Positions 1-6,858 of a DNA stretch of 33,164 nt are shown here, in pieces (within the stretch, counting starts at the first letter, position 1; each line of letters opens with the position of its first letter). A model generated the notes under the pieces. The model was given only the letters and a program-made list of their open reading frames with translations, searched no databases and was not told the origin of the DNA. The position numbers were made by a program, and so were the translations under genes. Origin of the DNA: Sphingobacterium thalpophilum (GTDB lineage Bacteria; Bacteroidota; Bacteroidia; Chitinophagales; Chitinophagaceae); contig CAMBYC010000021.1 of the NCBI GenBank assembly GCA_945871875.1, positions 1 through 33,164 on the forward strand, in the 5' to 3' direction.

Positions 1-135
1 ATGGATGCCGATGCTTTTGTTATGTGTAGTATGGATATGGATGGAAAACCGGCAGGAATAACGATGAAAGCCATTTCACCTTTAACCGATTTCAGTTTTG
101 ATTTTCATGATTTGGATTTGAAAAGGGTTAAATAG
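1..135 (+). CDS. C-terminal end of a probable serine hydrolase (DUF3471-like tail), cut by the window edge
   Basis: Frame 1 is open from the first base to a TAG at 133-135 and gives 44 residues. The tail contains GKPAGITMKAISPLTDFSF followed by DFHDLDLKRVK. Short beta-strand segments of the type GKxxGxxMKAxSPxTDFSFDFxDLxxKR are what I know from the C-terminal DUF3471 domain of Bacteroidota beta-lactamase-like serine hydrolases. The catalytic part lies outside the window, so the family call is inference from the tail alone. The methionine at base 1 is probably internal. Confidence 0.45.
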   Translation: MDADAFVMCSMDMDGKPAGITMKAISPLTDFSFDFHDLDLKRVK

Positions 136-206
136 TTATTTTTGGTGAATAATTTTTGCCTTTATTTTGTTGAATGAACAAAATTCAGGTAAATAAAAAA
201 TAAAAT

Positions 207-635
207 ATGGAAGAACAAAATTTTAAGAACCATGCAAGAATGGTTCCCGGTTTTCATTATCTAGGTTTGTCTTTGATTTTGGGCTTGTTGGGAGAGTCGA
301 TTTATTATTTGATTAGAACAAGTTCAGAAAATAAATTTTTAGGGTTTTTATTGGTATTGATATCTATTATTTTGGTGATTTTGTGGATATACATTCGGAT
401 ATTTCCATTAAAGGCACAAGATCGAGCCATTAGAGCTGAAGAGAATTTAAGGTTTTATGTGTTAACGGGAAAATTGTTGCCTTCAACATTAACCATTGCA
501 CAAACCATTGCATTGAGATTTGCTCCTGATGAAGAATTGGTGGAATTGGTAGATCGTGTGGTAAATGAAAATTTATCTGCAAAAGACATCAAACTATCGA
601 TAAAAAATTGGAAAGCCGATTATCATAGGGTGTAA
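207..635 (+). CDS. DUF6526 family membrane protein
   Basis: This 142-residue protein of unknown function begins with a QNFKNHARMVPGFHYL segment, typical of the DUF6526 family (xQNxxNHxRxxPxxHY). Two hydrophobic helices follow, at about residues 16-36 and 44-64. A cytosolic C-terminal half then has the pattern LKAQDRAIRAEENLRFYVLTGK and LRFAPDEELVELVDR, both family hallmarks as I recall them. The start ATG follows an A-rich leader without a Shine-Dalgarno motif. It is monocistronic, with a good hairpin terminator right behind it. The family assignment is fairly sure; no biochemical role is known to me. Confidence 0.8.
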   Translation: MEEQNFKNHARMVPGFHYLGLSLILGLLGESIYYLIRTSSENKFLGFLLVLISIILVILWIYIRIFPLKAQDRAIRAEENLRFYVLTGKLLPSTLTIAQTIALRFAPDEELVELVDRVVNENLSAKDIKLSIKNWKADYHRV

Positions 636-653
636 GCTTGATGAACTTAAATA

Positions 654-685
654 AAAAAACCTTCCTAAAATCGGGAGGTTTTTTT
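654..685 (+). terminator. Rho-independent terminator of the DUF6526 gene
   Basis: An A6-CCTTCC arm (654-665), a 7-base loop and a GGGAGG-T7 arm (673-685) form a GC-containing stem with one G-T wobble and a following T run, 18 bases after the stop codon. The A run in front makes it potentially bidirectional. Confidence 0.75.
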
Positions 686-796
686 ATTTACTTAAACATT
701 TCCTGTGTAATGGTTAAACCCATTTTATGTATTAGAAAATAATTTGGAAATTTTTCTTTAATTCCACCAGATTTTAATTGGGTTAATGAAAATAGT

Positions 797-1022
797 TTAA
801 TGACCACGAAGTGGTCAAATATATATAGATAATAGATATAAAAAATTACGACTCCGAAGGAGTCGAATAGATCTCATATCTTTTAATAACATTTTAGAAT
901 GGAAAAGCATTTTTGTATTCAATAATAAAATTTAAATAGAATTATGATCTATTCGAATCCGAAGGAGTCGTTTATTTTTGTAAAAATGTTCTATAAATAT
1001 TTGACCACTTCGTGGTCATTAA
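797..1022. repeat. 226-bp symmetric nested-palindrome element
   Basis: The outer arms 797-822 and 997-1022 are perfect 26-base reverse complements, and each contains its own palindrome (GACCAC-GAA-GTGGTC). The inner arms 849-873 and 946-970 are reverse complements at 21 of 25 positions, and the left one again contains a palindrome (CGACTCC-GAA-GGAGTCG). The gap between outer and inner arm is exactly 26 bases on both sides, around a 72-base AT-rich core. It can fold either as several short hairpins or as one long one. No ORF of note lies inside. The rest of the 480-base gap between the DUF6526 and DoxX genes (686-796 and 1023-1115) shows nothing I recognise. It is probably a REP-like or non-autonomous mobile element. 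Confidence 0.7.
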
Positions 1023-1115
1023 TCAATTGTCTTTTATCACCATTTAAATCTTGGTTGGACTATTATCAATTTCCATATTATTTCCTTTACTTGACCTAGG
1101 ATAAATACACTTGAT

Positions 1116-1559
1116 TCAATAATTATTTTGTTCTTTATTTATAAGATTTTTCCAAGAAAAAAAGCCATCGCCTTTAATGGCAAAAACAATAAGCAATACT
1201 AAAATAAGTAAAGCAAAAGGAATTTCGAATGCTCCAAAAAACAAGTTGCTGTCTTGTTGCACAAAAAATAGCGCACCAATTAAAACTGGAATTTGAAGAG
1301 CTGCGGCAAAACGGGTAAAGACTCCTAGCAAAATTAGTATTCCACCCAGCAAGTGAAACCAAGGAATGGTAAGGTGTAACCATGGATAAGTTTGTAAAAA
1401 TGCAGAATGTGTAATCACTTGTTGCAAAAGTGAATCGTTTTTGATGAATTGTATTCCCCTTAAAAATAATGCCAATCCCAGGAAAACCCTTAATGCCAAC
1501 AACCAAATTGGGAAATGTTTTTTTTCTATAATTTTTGATTGCTCCATCAAATTCATCAT
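1116..1559 (-). CDS. DoxX family membrane protein
   Basis: A small four-helix membrane protein. The hydrophobic segments follow the DoxX layout: FPIWLLALRVFLGLALFLRG, then a loop with HSAFLQTYPWLHLTIPWFHLLGGILILLG in pieces, RFAAALQIPVLIGALFFV, and FEIPFALLILVLLIVFAI. The G(x)LILLGxxTR motif between helices 2 and 3 is typical. The frame is open up to a TTG at 1602-1604, but the first ATGs (1557-1559 and 1554-1556) sit about ten residues before helix 1, so I chose the ATG. DoxX proteins are linked loosely to redox or thiol stress functions; nothing here fixes a substrate. It is a single gene on the minus strand and ends in open AT-rich DNA. Confidence 0.8.
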   Translation of the reverse strand: MMNLMEQSKIIEKKHFPIWLLALRVFLGLALFLRGIQFIKNDSLLQQVITHSAFLQTYPWLHLTIPWFHLLGGILILLGVFTRFAAALQIPVLIGALFFVQQDSNLFFGAFEIPFALLILVLLIVFAIKGDGFFSWKNLINKEQNNY

Positions 1560-1689
1560 GAGTGGTTTTGATGTAAAAATATGCTGCAGCTTAGGAGATT
1601 GCAATGAGGAAAATCATAGATGAAAAATGGTGAAAAAATTTGAAATAAATTTTCAATTATAGATTGATATTTAGATTGCTATTTTATAC

Positions 1690-1841
1690 TAATTAAGCTT
1701 AATCCCAAATTACGCATTAGAAAAATTGAAAAGATTTCTTTCAATAGACCCAGCTTCAGCTGGGGGTTTATGAATATTATGGATTGGCTTTAGCCCAAAA
1801 TTTGAAAAATTGCTTCTAATGCGTAATCTGGCTTAATTTAG
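1690..1841. repeat. Nested-palindrome intergenic element with 14-bp perfect inverted arms
   Basis: Arms 1709-1722 and 1814-1827 are perfect 14-base reverse complements (ATTACGCATTAGAA). They extend outward to an imperfect match between 1690-1698 (TAATTAAGC) and 1831-1840. Between the arms lie two local palindromes: CCCAGCT-TC-AGCTGGG at 1749-1764 and GGCT-TT-AGCC at 1786-1795. The architecture resembles the element at 797-1022 though the sequence differs. No coding potential is seen. Confidence 0.6.
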
Positions 1842-1877
1842 AATATTGTAAACTTTTACACTTAAAAAAGCTAGAAT

Positions 1878-2078
1878 TTGTCTAAAATCATCATTCATAA
1901 GGAGGTTACAGATTTGTCTTTGGAACGAATGAAAAGACATTTATCCAAAACGCCAGCAGAGCGACTCATAGCACTAGTTCAGTTAAATCAAATTGCATTA
2001 AGGCTTTCAGGGCGGGCAACTTTGGGCAAACCACAGGGCAAAGGTTTAGTGATTAGAAAATTAGAATGTATTAAATAA
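1878..2078 (+). CDS. Small hypothetical protein resembling partners of nucleotidyltransferase genes
   Basis: A 66-residue ORF with TTG as the only usable start (a TAG lies two codons upstream). It begins SKIIIHKEVTDLSLERMKR, continues with the helix TPAERLIALVQLNQIALRLSG, and ends in the basic PQGKGLVIRK. The pattern of an N-terminal IIIH strand and a TPxERLxxLxxLN helix reminds me of short proteins encoded just before nucleotidyltransferase toxins. No such gene follows; the next gene is a DUF2891 protein. It may be an orphan or a decayed remnant. A Shine-Dalgarno-like AAGGAGGT lies inside the ORF at 1899-1906, which is unusual for this phylum and probably chance. Assignment is weak. Confidence 0.4.
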   Translation: MSKIIIHKEVTDLSLERMKRHLSKTPAERLIALVQLNQIALRLSGRATLGKPQGKGLVIRKLECIK

Positions 2079-2170
2079 CAAATAACTACATCTATATTTT
2101 ACAGTATCATAAAGATTTTTGTAGCATTTTACCCCCCCAATTTTATTACTTTTATACAAACAGACAGGTA

Positions 2171-3274
2171 ATGAAAAATTGGTTTTTAGTCACATTCGTA
2201 TTAATATCTTTGCAAATTTCTGCACAGAACAAATTGTTCTCAATAAGCCAAGACAGCACAAAATTTATATTGTCGGAAGAAGGAGCATCTTTTCTTGCCC
2301 AATTGCCATTGAAATGCATATTACAAGAGTATCCCAATAAAATTAACCATACTGCAATTGGCGATAGCGATCAAGTTTTAACCCCCATTCAACAACACCC
2401 CAGTTTTTATGGATGTTTCGATTGGCATAGCAGTGTACACGGCCATTGGATGTTGGTTCGTTTGTTGAAACAATTTCCACATTTAAAAGAGCAAGAAGGC
2501 ATCAGAAAAGTGTTGCGAAAAACCTTAACAACAGAAAACATCAATAAAGAAACTGCCTATTTTAATGCGGCAATGAGCAAAAGTTTTGAAAGAACCTACG
2601 GTTGGGCTTGGATATTAAAGCTTCAAGAAGAATTAATCACTTGGGATGATTTAGACGGTCAACAGTGGGGGAAAGCATTGCAACCACTTACGGATACCAT
2701 AATTCATTTATGGAAGGTGTTTTTGCCCAAACAGACCTACCCAAACAGAACCGGAGTTCATGGAAATACTTCGTTTGGTTTAAATTTTGCGTTGGATTAT
2801 GCTAGAACCAGTAAAAATGTAAGTTTTGAAAAAAACATTATTGCTGCATCAAAAAAATTATATCTAAAAGATAAAGCCGCTCCAACCATTTGGGAACCAG
2901 ATGGTTCGGATTTTTTCTCTCCCTCTTTGATGGAAGCAGATTTGATGCGAAAAGTATTAGACAAATCTGCATTTAATATTTGGTTGAACAATTGGTTGTC
3001 AAAGGAATCATTGCAACATTTAACAAAATTGCCGTTTGTATCAGACAGAACCGATTTGCAAATTGTACACTTAGATGGATTGTGTTTCAGCAGAAGTTGG
3101 TGTATGGCAGGAATAGCCAATCAATTGTCAATAAAAGACAAAAGAAGGGCATTGTTGCTGCAATCTTCAATCAAACATCTAAACCAAAGTTTATCAACCG
3201 TAGTTTCAGGAAATTATGGAGGAGAACATTGGTTGGCGAGTTTTGCGGTTTATGCTTTAAACGGTGCGAAATAA
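2171..3274 (+). CDS. Exported DUF2891 domain protein
   Basis: A 367-residue protein with a Sec signal peptide (KNWFLVTFVLISLQISAQ, cleavage after about residue 18), so periplasmic or secreted. The mature part has the conserved DUF2891 block FYGCFDWHSSVHGHWMLVRL, followed by GWAWILKLQEEL, NRTGVHGNTSFGL, WEPDGSDFFSPSLMEADLMR and the C-terminal GNYGGEHWLASFAVYAL. Members look like alpha-alpha toroid proteins of the glycosidase/terpenoid-cyclase type, but I know of no proven activity. Conserved His, Asp and Glu residues in WHSSVHGHW and EPDGSDFF could be catalytic (inference). It is monocistronic and ends at a strong palindrome shared with the convergent gene. Confidence 0.85.
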   Translation: MKNWFLVTFVLISLQISAQNKLFSISQDSTKFILSEEGASFLAQLPLKCILQEYPNKINHTAIGDSDQVLTPIQQHPSFYGCFDWHSSVHGHWMLVRLLKQFPHLKEQEGIRKVLRKTLTTENINKETAYFNAAMSKSFERTYGWAWILKLQEELITWDDLDGQQWGKALQPLTDTIIHLWKVFLPKQTYPNRTGVHGNTSFGLNFALDYARTSKNVSFEKNIIAASKKLYLKDKAAPTIWEPDGSDFFSPSLMEADLMRKVLDKSAFNIWLNNWLSKESLQHLTKLPFVSDRTDLQIVHLDGLCFSRSWCMAGIANQLSIKDKRRALLLQSSIKHLNQSLSTVVSGNYGGEHWLASFAVYALNGAK

Positions 3275-3307
3275 TCTAAGATTACGGATAAAAAATTAGA
3301 ATTTTAA

Positions 3308-3336
3308 ATTCCCCCCAGTTTGAGCTGGGGGGGAAT
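3308..3336. terminator. GC-rich palindrome between convergent genes
   Basis: ATTCCCCCCAG (3308-3318) pairs with CTGGGGGGGAAT (3325-3336) apart from one extra G, around the loop TTTGAG. It lies between the ends of the DUF2891 gene (+) and the YbjN-like gene (-), so it can serve as a bidirectional terminator, although no clear T run follows. Its CAG/CTG core matches the palindrome at 1749-1764, suggesting the same repeat family. Confidence 0.5.
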
Positions 3337-3405
3337 AGAACCATCCTATTGACTACAGTAAAAATTTAAGAGTAAAAAATCCCAACTTCATCAAGCTAAC
3401 TTATA

Positions 3406-4002
3406 CTAATCTTGATTGTTTAGCATAACCGAAATAGGTTCTTCTCCTTCAAAAGCAACTTTATAAAAACAGGGTAAAAAGTTGTCGTAAACACTAAGCA
3501 TGTGTTCAAGCATTTCATTGTGCAATTCTTTATCTACTATTCCATCTGATGTTGGCATCAATATATCAAACAAAATAAGTCTACTTTCCATTAACATATT
3601 GAATTTCGATTCTTTAAATTTTGAGTTCAATCGTACAATCAATTCAGTTAATTTGTACAATCTTTCATCTGGAAAATCTTTTAACATCAAAAGGCGATAA
3701 ACAGGTAAAGAATCTCCTGGTACCATATTTATAAAAATTTGTGGGCAACCTATTTTTTTAGGATATTCTATTGTTATTTGGTTGCCTTTTTGATCTACAA
3801 AATACGGAACTGCTGATTCATTGAGGTAAGACGCTACTTGTTTGAAAAAAATCGATGTTTCGGGACTTTCTGGTTCAGGCACTTGTTCCTTTGCCTTTTC
3901 TACTTTGGGGATTGATTTTTTTAATTTTAAAACTACGTTCAACAATTTTAAAAGAATCAAAAAAGAAATAATGGCGATTGAGTTAAAAATAATGGGTTGC
4001 AT
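3406..4002 (-). CDS. Membrane-anchored protein with a YbjN-like domain
   Basis: A 198-residue protein with one N-terminal hydrophobic helix (about residues 5-25), a charged Pro/Glu/Lys linker (about 28-48), then a soluble domain. That domain (about 50-190) reads like the YbjN / type III secretion chaperone fold: FFKQVASYLNES, a strand pair ITIEYPKKIGCPQIFINMV, an LPDERLYKLTELIVRLN-type helix, and SKFNMLMESRLILFDILMP. I identify the fold only from this alternation, so a hypothetical protein with a possible protein-protein interaction role is the safest reading. It is single and convergent with the DUF2891 gene. Confidence 0.6.
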   Translation of the reverse strand: MQPIIFNSIAIISFLILLKLLNVVLKLKKSIPKVEKAKEQVPEPESPETSIFFKQVASYLNESAVPYFVDQKGNQITIEYPKKIGCPQIFINMVPGDSLPVYRLLMLKDFPDERLYKLTELIVRLNSKFKESKFNMLMESRLILFDILMPTSDGIVDKELHNEMLEHMLSVYDNFLPCFYKVAFEGEEPISVMLNNQD

Positions 4003-4143
4003 AGGTGCTAATTTTTTAAAAGTTTGTAAAATATTTGGCTATTGGAAATTACAATCTTTATTGCTTATTGTGGTTGATTGAATTCTAAAAAAAATGTTAA
4101 AGGTTTGTGGGGGAGAGCTTTATTATAAAACTTAATTCAGCAA

Positions 4144-4844
4144 TCAAACATCTCCCAATAATTCTTTAACTATTGATTTAATTCTAATTATTTGTTGTGC
4201 TTTAGTATTTGGTTCTAAATGTGCCGATAATCCTTCTTCAAATGAATAGTCTTGCCGAAATTCAGTAAAGATTTTTTTAGGTATTCATTTACTTCTTTTG
4301 GCGATTCATTTAGTAATGATAAAATATTTGCATTGTTTTCAAGTACATATACAATGTCTTCAAAATCAGTACTATATAAATAATTGTTATTACCCCGGCT
4401 TTTAAAAGCTTCTATTTTAGACGCAATGAAATAAGGTAAAGAGAAAATCTTAATTAAACAGTCATCAAGTTTTATTGAAATCTCATTTTTAAATCCATCT
4501 GCATACCATCTATTTGTAAAACCTATAACTGAAGCATCAGTTGGCATAATATCAACAATAATTCCTTCAATTTTAAATCAGCAGATAACACTAGATTCTA
4601 TATCATTTACAAAACCAATTTTTCGTAATTTTTCTTATAGTGCAGCATAACCAGTATATGCTGCAAGTTCAATTATTACATCAACATCTTCAGTTGGTCT
4701 TGCCTCCCCTCTTGTTTCATCACCATATAAAGAAACAGTTGCTCCACCCACGAATACAAATTCTTCTTTAATTAGATTTAATAAATTTGCAACCGCTTTT
4801 ATGCTAACAATATTAGTATGATGAGATATATTGTTTTGATTTAA
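4144..4844 (-). pseudogene. Broken AbiEii-like nucleotidyltransferase
   Basis: Read on the minus strand, one frame gives FVFVGGATVSLYGDETRGEA then RPTEDVDVIIEL, the GG...DxD signature of nucleotidyltransferases of the AbiEii/DUF6036 type. It continues through KIEGIIVDIMPTDASVIGF to DFEDIVYVLENNANI. The frame is interrupted by a TAA at 4635-4637 and a TGA at 4578-4580; each is one C-to-T change from a sense codon (CAA, CGA). Near 4272-4278 a run of seven A (minus strand) needs an eighth to reach the expected end EFRQDYSFEEGLSAHLEP, whose frame stops at 4144-4146. No ATG is seen; the probable original start at 4842-4844 is TTA. The stretch 4215-4547 is only an in-frame fragment. The gene overlaps the end of the regulator, as in a translationally coupled pair. 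Confidence 0.85.
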
Positions 4845-5349
4845 ATATTTCTACCATCAATTCTTGTGCTTTTTTGATTTCACGCAGTTTTCCAACCCTG
4901 AAAACATCACAAATTACCAATAAATCATATAATATATTGTCTTCCTTTGCAGCCGCAACAGCTCCAGGATACAATGGTTCAATTGCCATTCCTCTCATAT
5001 TTCCTGAAATATCTGGCCAAACATAAGCCTCTTCAGAAGAAAAATATTGCTCCATAAGAATTGCCGAATGTGAAGTAGGCTTGCCCTTAACTACACTTCC
5101 TGGTTTAACCGGAAATACATATTTCAGACCATAAAATAGGAAAGATTCTAATCCTACATGATATACCATCCTTCTATCGCTACTAATTAATCCCGCAAAT
5201 TCAGATCTCGATAATGACTCTGAAATTTCAGAAGGGCTAATATGCAAACTTGCAGCTAAGTCTTTGTTCTTCCAAAGTGTATCACCTAATGCAATAATCT
5301 TTAATAACACAACTATATCATGTGGGCGCATGCCATTATGTGTTTTCAT
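4813..5349 (-). CDS. HTH-type regulator partnered with the nucleotidyltransferase (antitoxin-like)
   Basis: A 178-residue protein. The N-terminal block MRPHDIVVLLKIIALGDTL, then KDLAASLHISPSEISESLSR and SEFAGLIS, is a winged or classical helix-turn-helix, with the recognition helix around residues 36-52. The C-terminal part has the block LFYGLKYVFPVKPGSVVKG, then YVWPDISGNMRGMAIEPLYPG and LLVICDVFRVGKLREIKKAQEL. I recognise these as a widespread family of small DNA-binding proteins encoded just before AbiEii-like nucleotidyltransferases. The ORF is intact while its partner is dead. ATG at 5347-5349 or the internal ATG at 5329-5331 (family-like MRP start) could be used. A perfect palindrome lies 29 bases upstream, fitting autoregulation (inference). 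Confidence 0.7.
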   Translation of the reverse strand: MKTHNGMRPHDIVVLLKIIALGDTLWKNKDLAASLHISPSEISESLSRSEFAGLISSDRRMVYHVGLESFLFYGLKYVFPVKPGSVVKGKPTSHSAILMEQYFSSEEAYVWPDISGNMRGMAIEPLYPGAVAAAKEDNILYDLLVICDVFRVGKLREIKKAQELMVEIFKSKQYISSY

Positions 5350-5378
5350 GGTCTAAAAATTTTGTCTAAGTTAATTAT

Positions 5379-5413
5379 TTATTTTTAATTCGCGAATCGC
5401 GAATTAAAAATAA
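5379..5413. promoter_or_regulatory. Perfect 35-base palindrome, probable operator of the HTH regulator
   Basis: Arms of 16 bases (5379-5394, TTATTTTTAATTCGCG, and its exact reverse complement 5398-5413) flank the loop AAT. The centre holds two overlapping TTCGCGAA-type half-sites in otherwise AT-only DNA. It ends 29 bases before the regulator start. A repressor operator or an attenuator hairpin are both possible; I favour the operator because the gene encodes an HTH protein. Confidence 0.5.
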
Positions 5414-5525
5414 TGTATGTTCAACTCTTTAAAATCATTTTCAACCGGAATAGAAACAAGCAATTTTGACCAAATAAATAGTTTCTGAAATCAATATTCA
5501 AACTACTTAAATTTTCCTCATTTCC

Positions 5526-6482
5526 TCAATTGATAAACTGGTTCTTATTAAGAGTAAGTTCCCCCAATTCCTGAATATCCCTTGGATTTGTTCTGCAACA
5601 CCCACCAATCGCTCTAGCACCCGCATTTATCCAAATTTTTGCGTTTTCAACAAAATTTGGATGGCATCCTTCTACAGTTTCCCACTCTTTTGTAACTGCA
5701 TTGTATGTTTCACCTTTATTTGGGTATACCATGATGATTTTTTGGGTAAGTGGTACAGCAATTTTTACCAGCGACTCAATATGTTGAGGCGCAGTACAAT
5801 TCACCCCAATACCAATAATTTCATTTGAATCGGATAATAGTTTTACCGCATCTTCAAACAATTCTCCGCTGCTCAAGTGCAAACCATCTTTGCAACTAAA
5901 ACTTACCCAAGCATTTTTTGTTGGATATTTATGCAATAGTTCTTTTATGGCGATGGCTTCATCCAAACAAGGAATGGTTTCAAAGGCCAAAACATCGGCT
6001 TGGGTATTGATCATTACCTTCAAACGCTCTTCGTGAAAATGAATTAAATCAGAAACAGAAACCTTACCATTATACCCTCGATATTCAGATCCATCCGCCA
6101 AAGCTGCACCGTATGGTCCAAGTGATGCCGCAACCAATGGAAAATACTTTGTTTTATTTAGACTATTCAACAAAAAACTAGTTCTTGCATCTATGGCAAT
6201 ATCAACACTTAATTTCATCAAATCAATTGCCTCTTCTTTCGTATATCCCTGTTTTTCAAATCCAATAAAACTGGCTTGGTAGGAAGCCGTTGCAATTGCA
6301 TTTGCACCTGATTTTAAATAATCTAGATGCACTTCTTTAATAAGGGCTGGATTTTCATTCAATAATTTCGAAGACCAAAGTGAATGATTTAAAATAGCAC
6401 CTCTTGCTTCTAACTCAGTGGCTAACGCACCATCAAGAATAACGAATCCTTGTTCTTGAAGAAAATGATCAAAATTTGGCAT
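5526..6482 (-). CDS. mmuM: Homocysteine S-methyltransferase
   Basis: A 318-residue cytosolic enzyme that transfers a methyl group from S-methylmethionine (or S-adenosylmethionine) to homocysteine, making methionine. The zinc-binding cysteines are visible: Cys229 in GIGVNCTAPQHI and Cys295-Cys296 in GGCCRTNP. Other conserved blocks are ILDGALATELEARG near the N-terminus, SYQASFIGF, AASLGPYGAALADGSEYRGY, VLAFETIPCLDEA and WVSFSCKDGLHLSSGE. Length and motif order match MmuM of E. coli (about 310 residues). It begins at ATG 6480-6482 and has no operon partner: tRNA-Phe lies upstream and the regulator gene downstream on the same strand, across a 176-base gap. Confidence 0.93.
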   Translation of the reverse strand: MPNFDHFLQEQGFVILDGALATELEARGAILNHSLWSSKLLNENPALIKEVHLDYLKSGANAIATASYQASFIGFEKQGYTKEEAIDLMKLSVDIAIDARTSFLLNSLNKTKYFPLVAASLGPYGAALADGSEYRGYNGKVSVSDLIHFHEERLKVMINTQADVLAFETIPCLDEAIAIKELLHKYPTKNAWVSFSCKDGLHLSSGELFEDAVKLLSDSNEIIGIGVNCTAPQHIESLVKIAVPLTQKIIMVYPNKGETYNAVTKEWETVEGCHPNFVENAKIWINAGARAIGGCCRTNPRDIQELGELTLNKNQFIN

Positions 6483-6592
6483 TATGGGATAAGTGTAATT
6501 GAATCGATGAAATTACAAAATTTCAGAATGAGATAAAGGGTTTGGGTTTGAGGGATGAATGTTTTATTGGAATAAAAAATTTAAAAAACACA

Positions 6593-6615
6593 AAACCCAC
6601 GACTAGCGTGGGTTT
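6593..6615 (-). terminator. Terminator behind tRNA-Phe
   Basis: AAACCCACG (6593-6601) and CGTGGGTTT (6607-6615) form a perfect 9-bp stem around a 5-base loop. On the minus strand it is followed by a long T-rich stretch (TTGTGTTTTTTAAATTTTTT), 14 bases after the tRNA 3' end. Confidence 0.8.
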
Positions 6616-6628
6616 GTTTCGATCTTCG

Positions 6629-6701
6629 TGGTGTGAGCCGGGATCGAACCGGCGACACAAGGATTTTCAGTCCTTTGCTCTACCGACTGAGCTACCGCAC
6701 C
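6629..6701 (-). tRNA. tRNA-Phe (anticodon GAA)
   Basis: A 73-base cloverleaf reads on the minus strand: acceptor GGTGCGG, D-arm GCTC-AGTCGGTA-GAGC, anticodon arm AAGGA-CTGAAAA-TCCTT with GAA at the apex, variable GTGTC, T-arm GCCGG-TTCGATC-CCGGC, 3' acceptor strand TCACACC and discriminator A. CCA is not encoded (CGA follows), which is common in the phylum. All stems pair except in the acceptor, where C5 faces A68 (mismatch) and G7 faces U66 (wobble). A 3' strand CCGCACC would pair perfectly. Confidence 0.93.
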
Positions 6702-6858
6702 ATCCTTTTAAAAGTTTTATTGAATTACCAATAATTCTTTATCGGATGGCAAAAGTAATATAATTTATGCGTAAACCCCAAAAAAACAACAGAGTTTTTC
6801 TAAAGAATTATATTTTTAATATGTTTTTATTATTTTGTAGTCTATAAAAACCCGCACA

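Noticed and set aside
1899-1906. AAGGAGGT as the ribosome binding site of a shorter form of the small gene at 1878
   Set aside because: Bacteroidota rarely depend on Shine-Dalgarno pairing, and the residues before it (IIIH strand) look like part of the protein. Kept only as a curiosity.
4215-4547. An apparent 110-residue gene on the minus strand
   Set aside because: It is the in-frame C-terminal piece of the broken nucleotidyltransferase, beginning at an internal methionine (VDIMPTDAS) after the TGA and ending out of frame behind the shortened A run.
4578-4637. The TAA and TGA as possible recoding (readthrough or selenocysteine)
   Set aside because: Two different stops plus a frameshift and a missing start codon in one gene point to decay. 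There is no stem-loop after the TGA that I can support, and family positions suggest ordinary Gln and Arg codons.
6542-6763. A 73-residue plus-strand ORF across the tRNA
   Set aside because: It is an antisense reading of tRNA-Phe and its terminator; its peptide (WCEPGSNRRHKDFQSFALPT) is the well-known spurious translation of tRNA genes.
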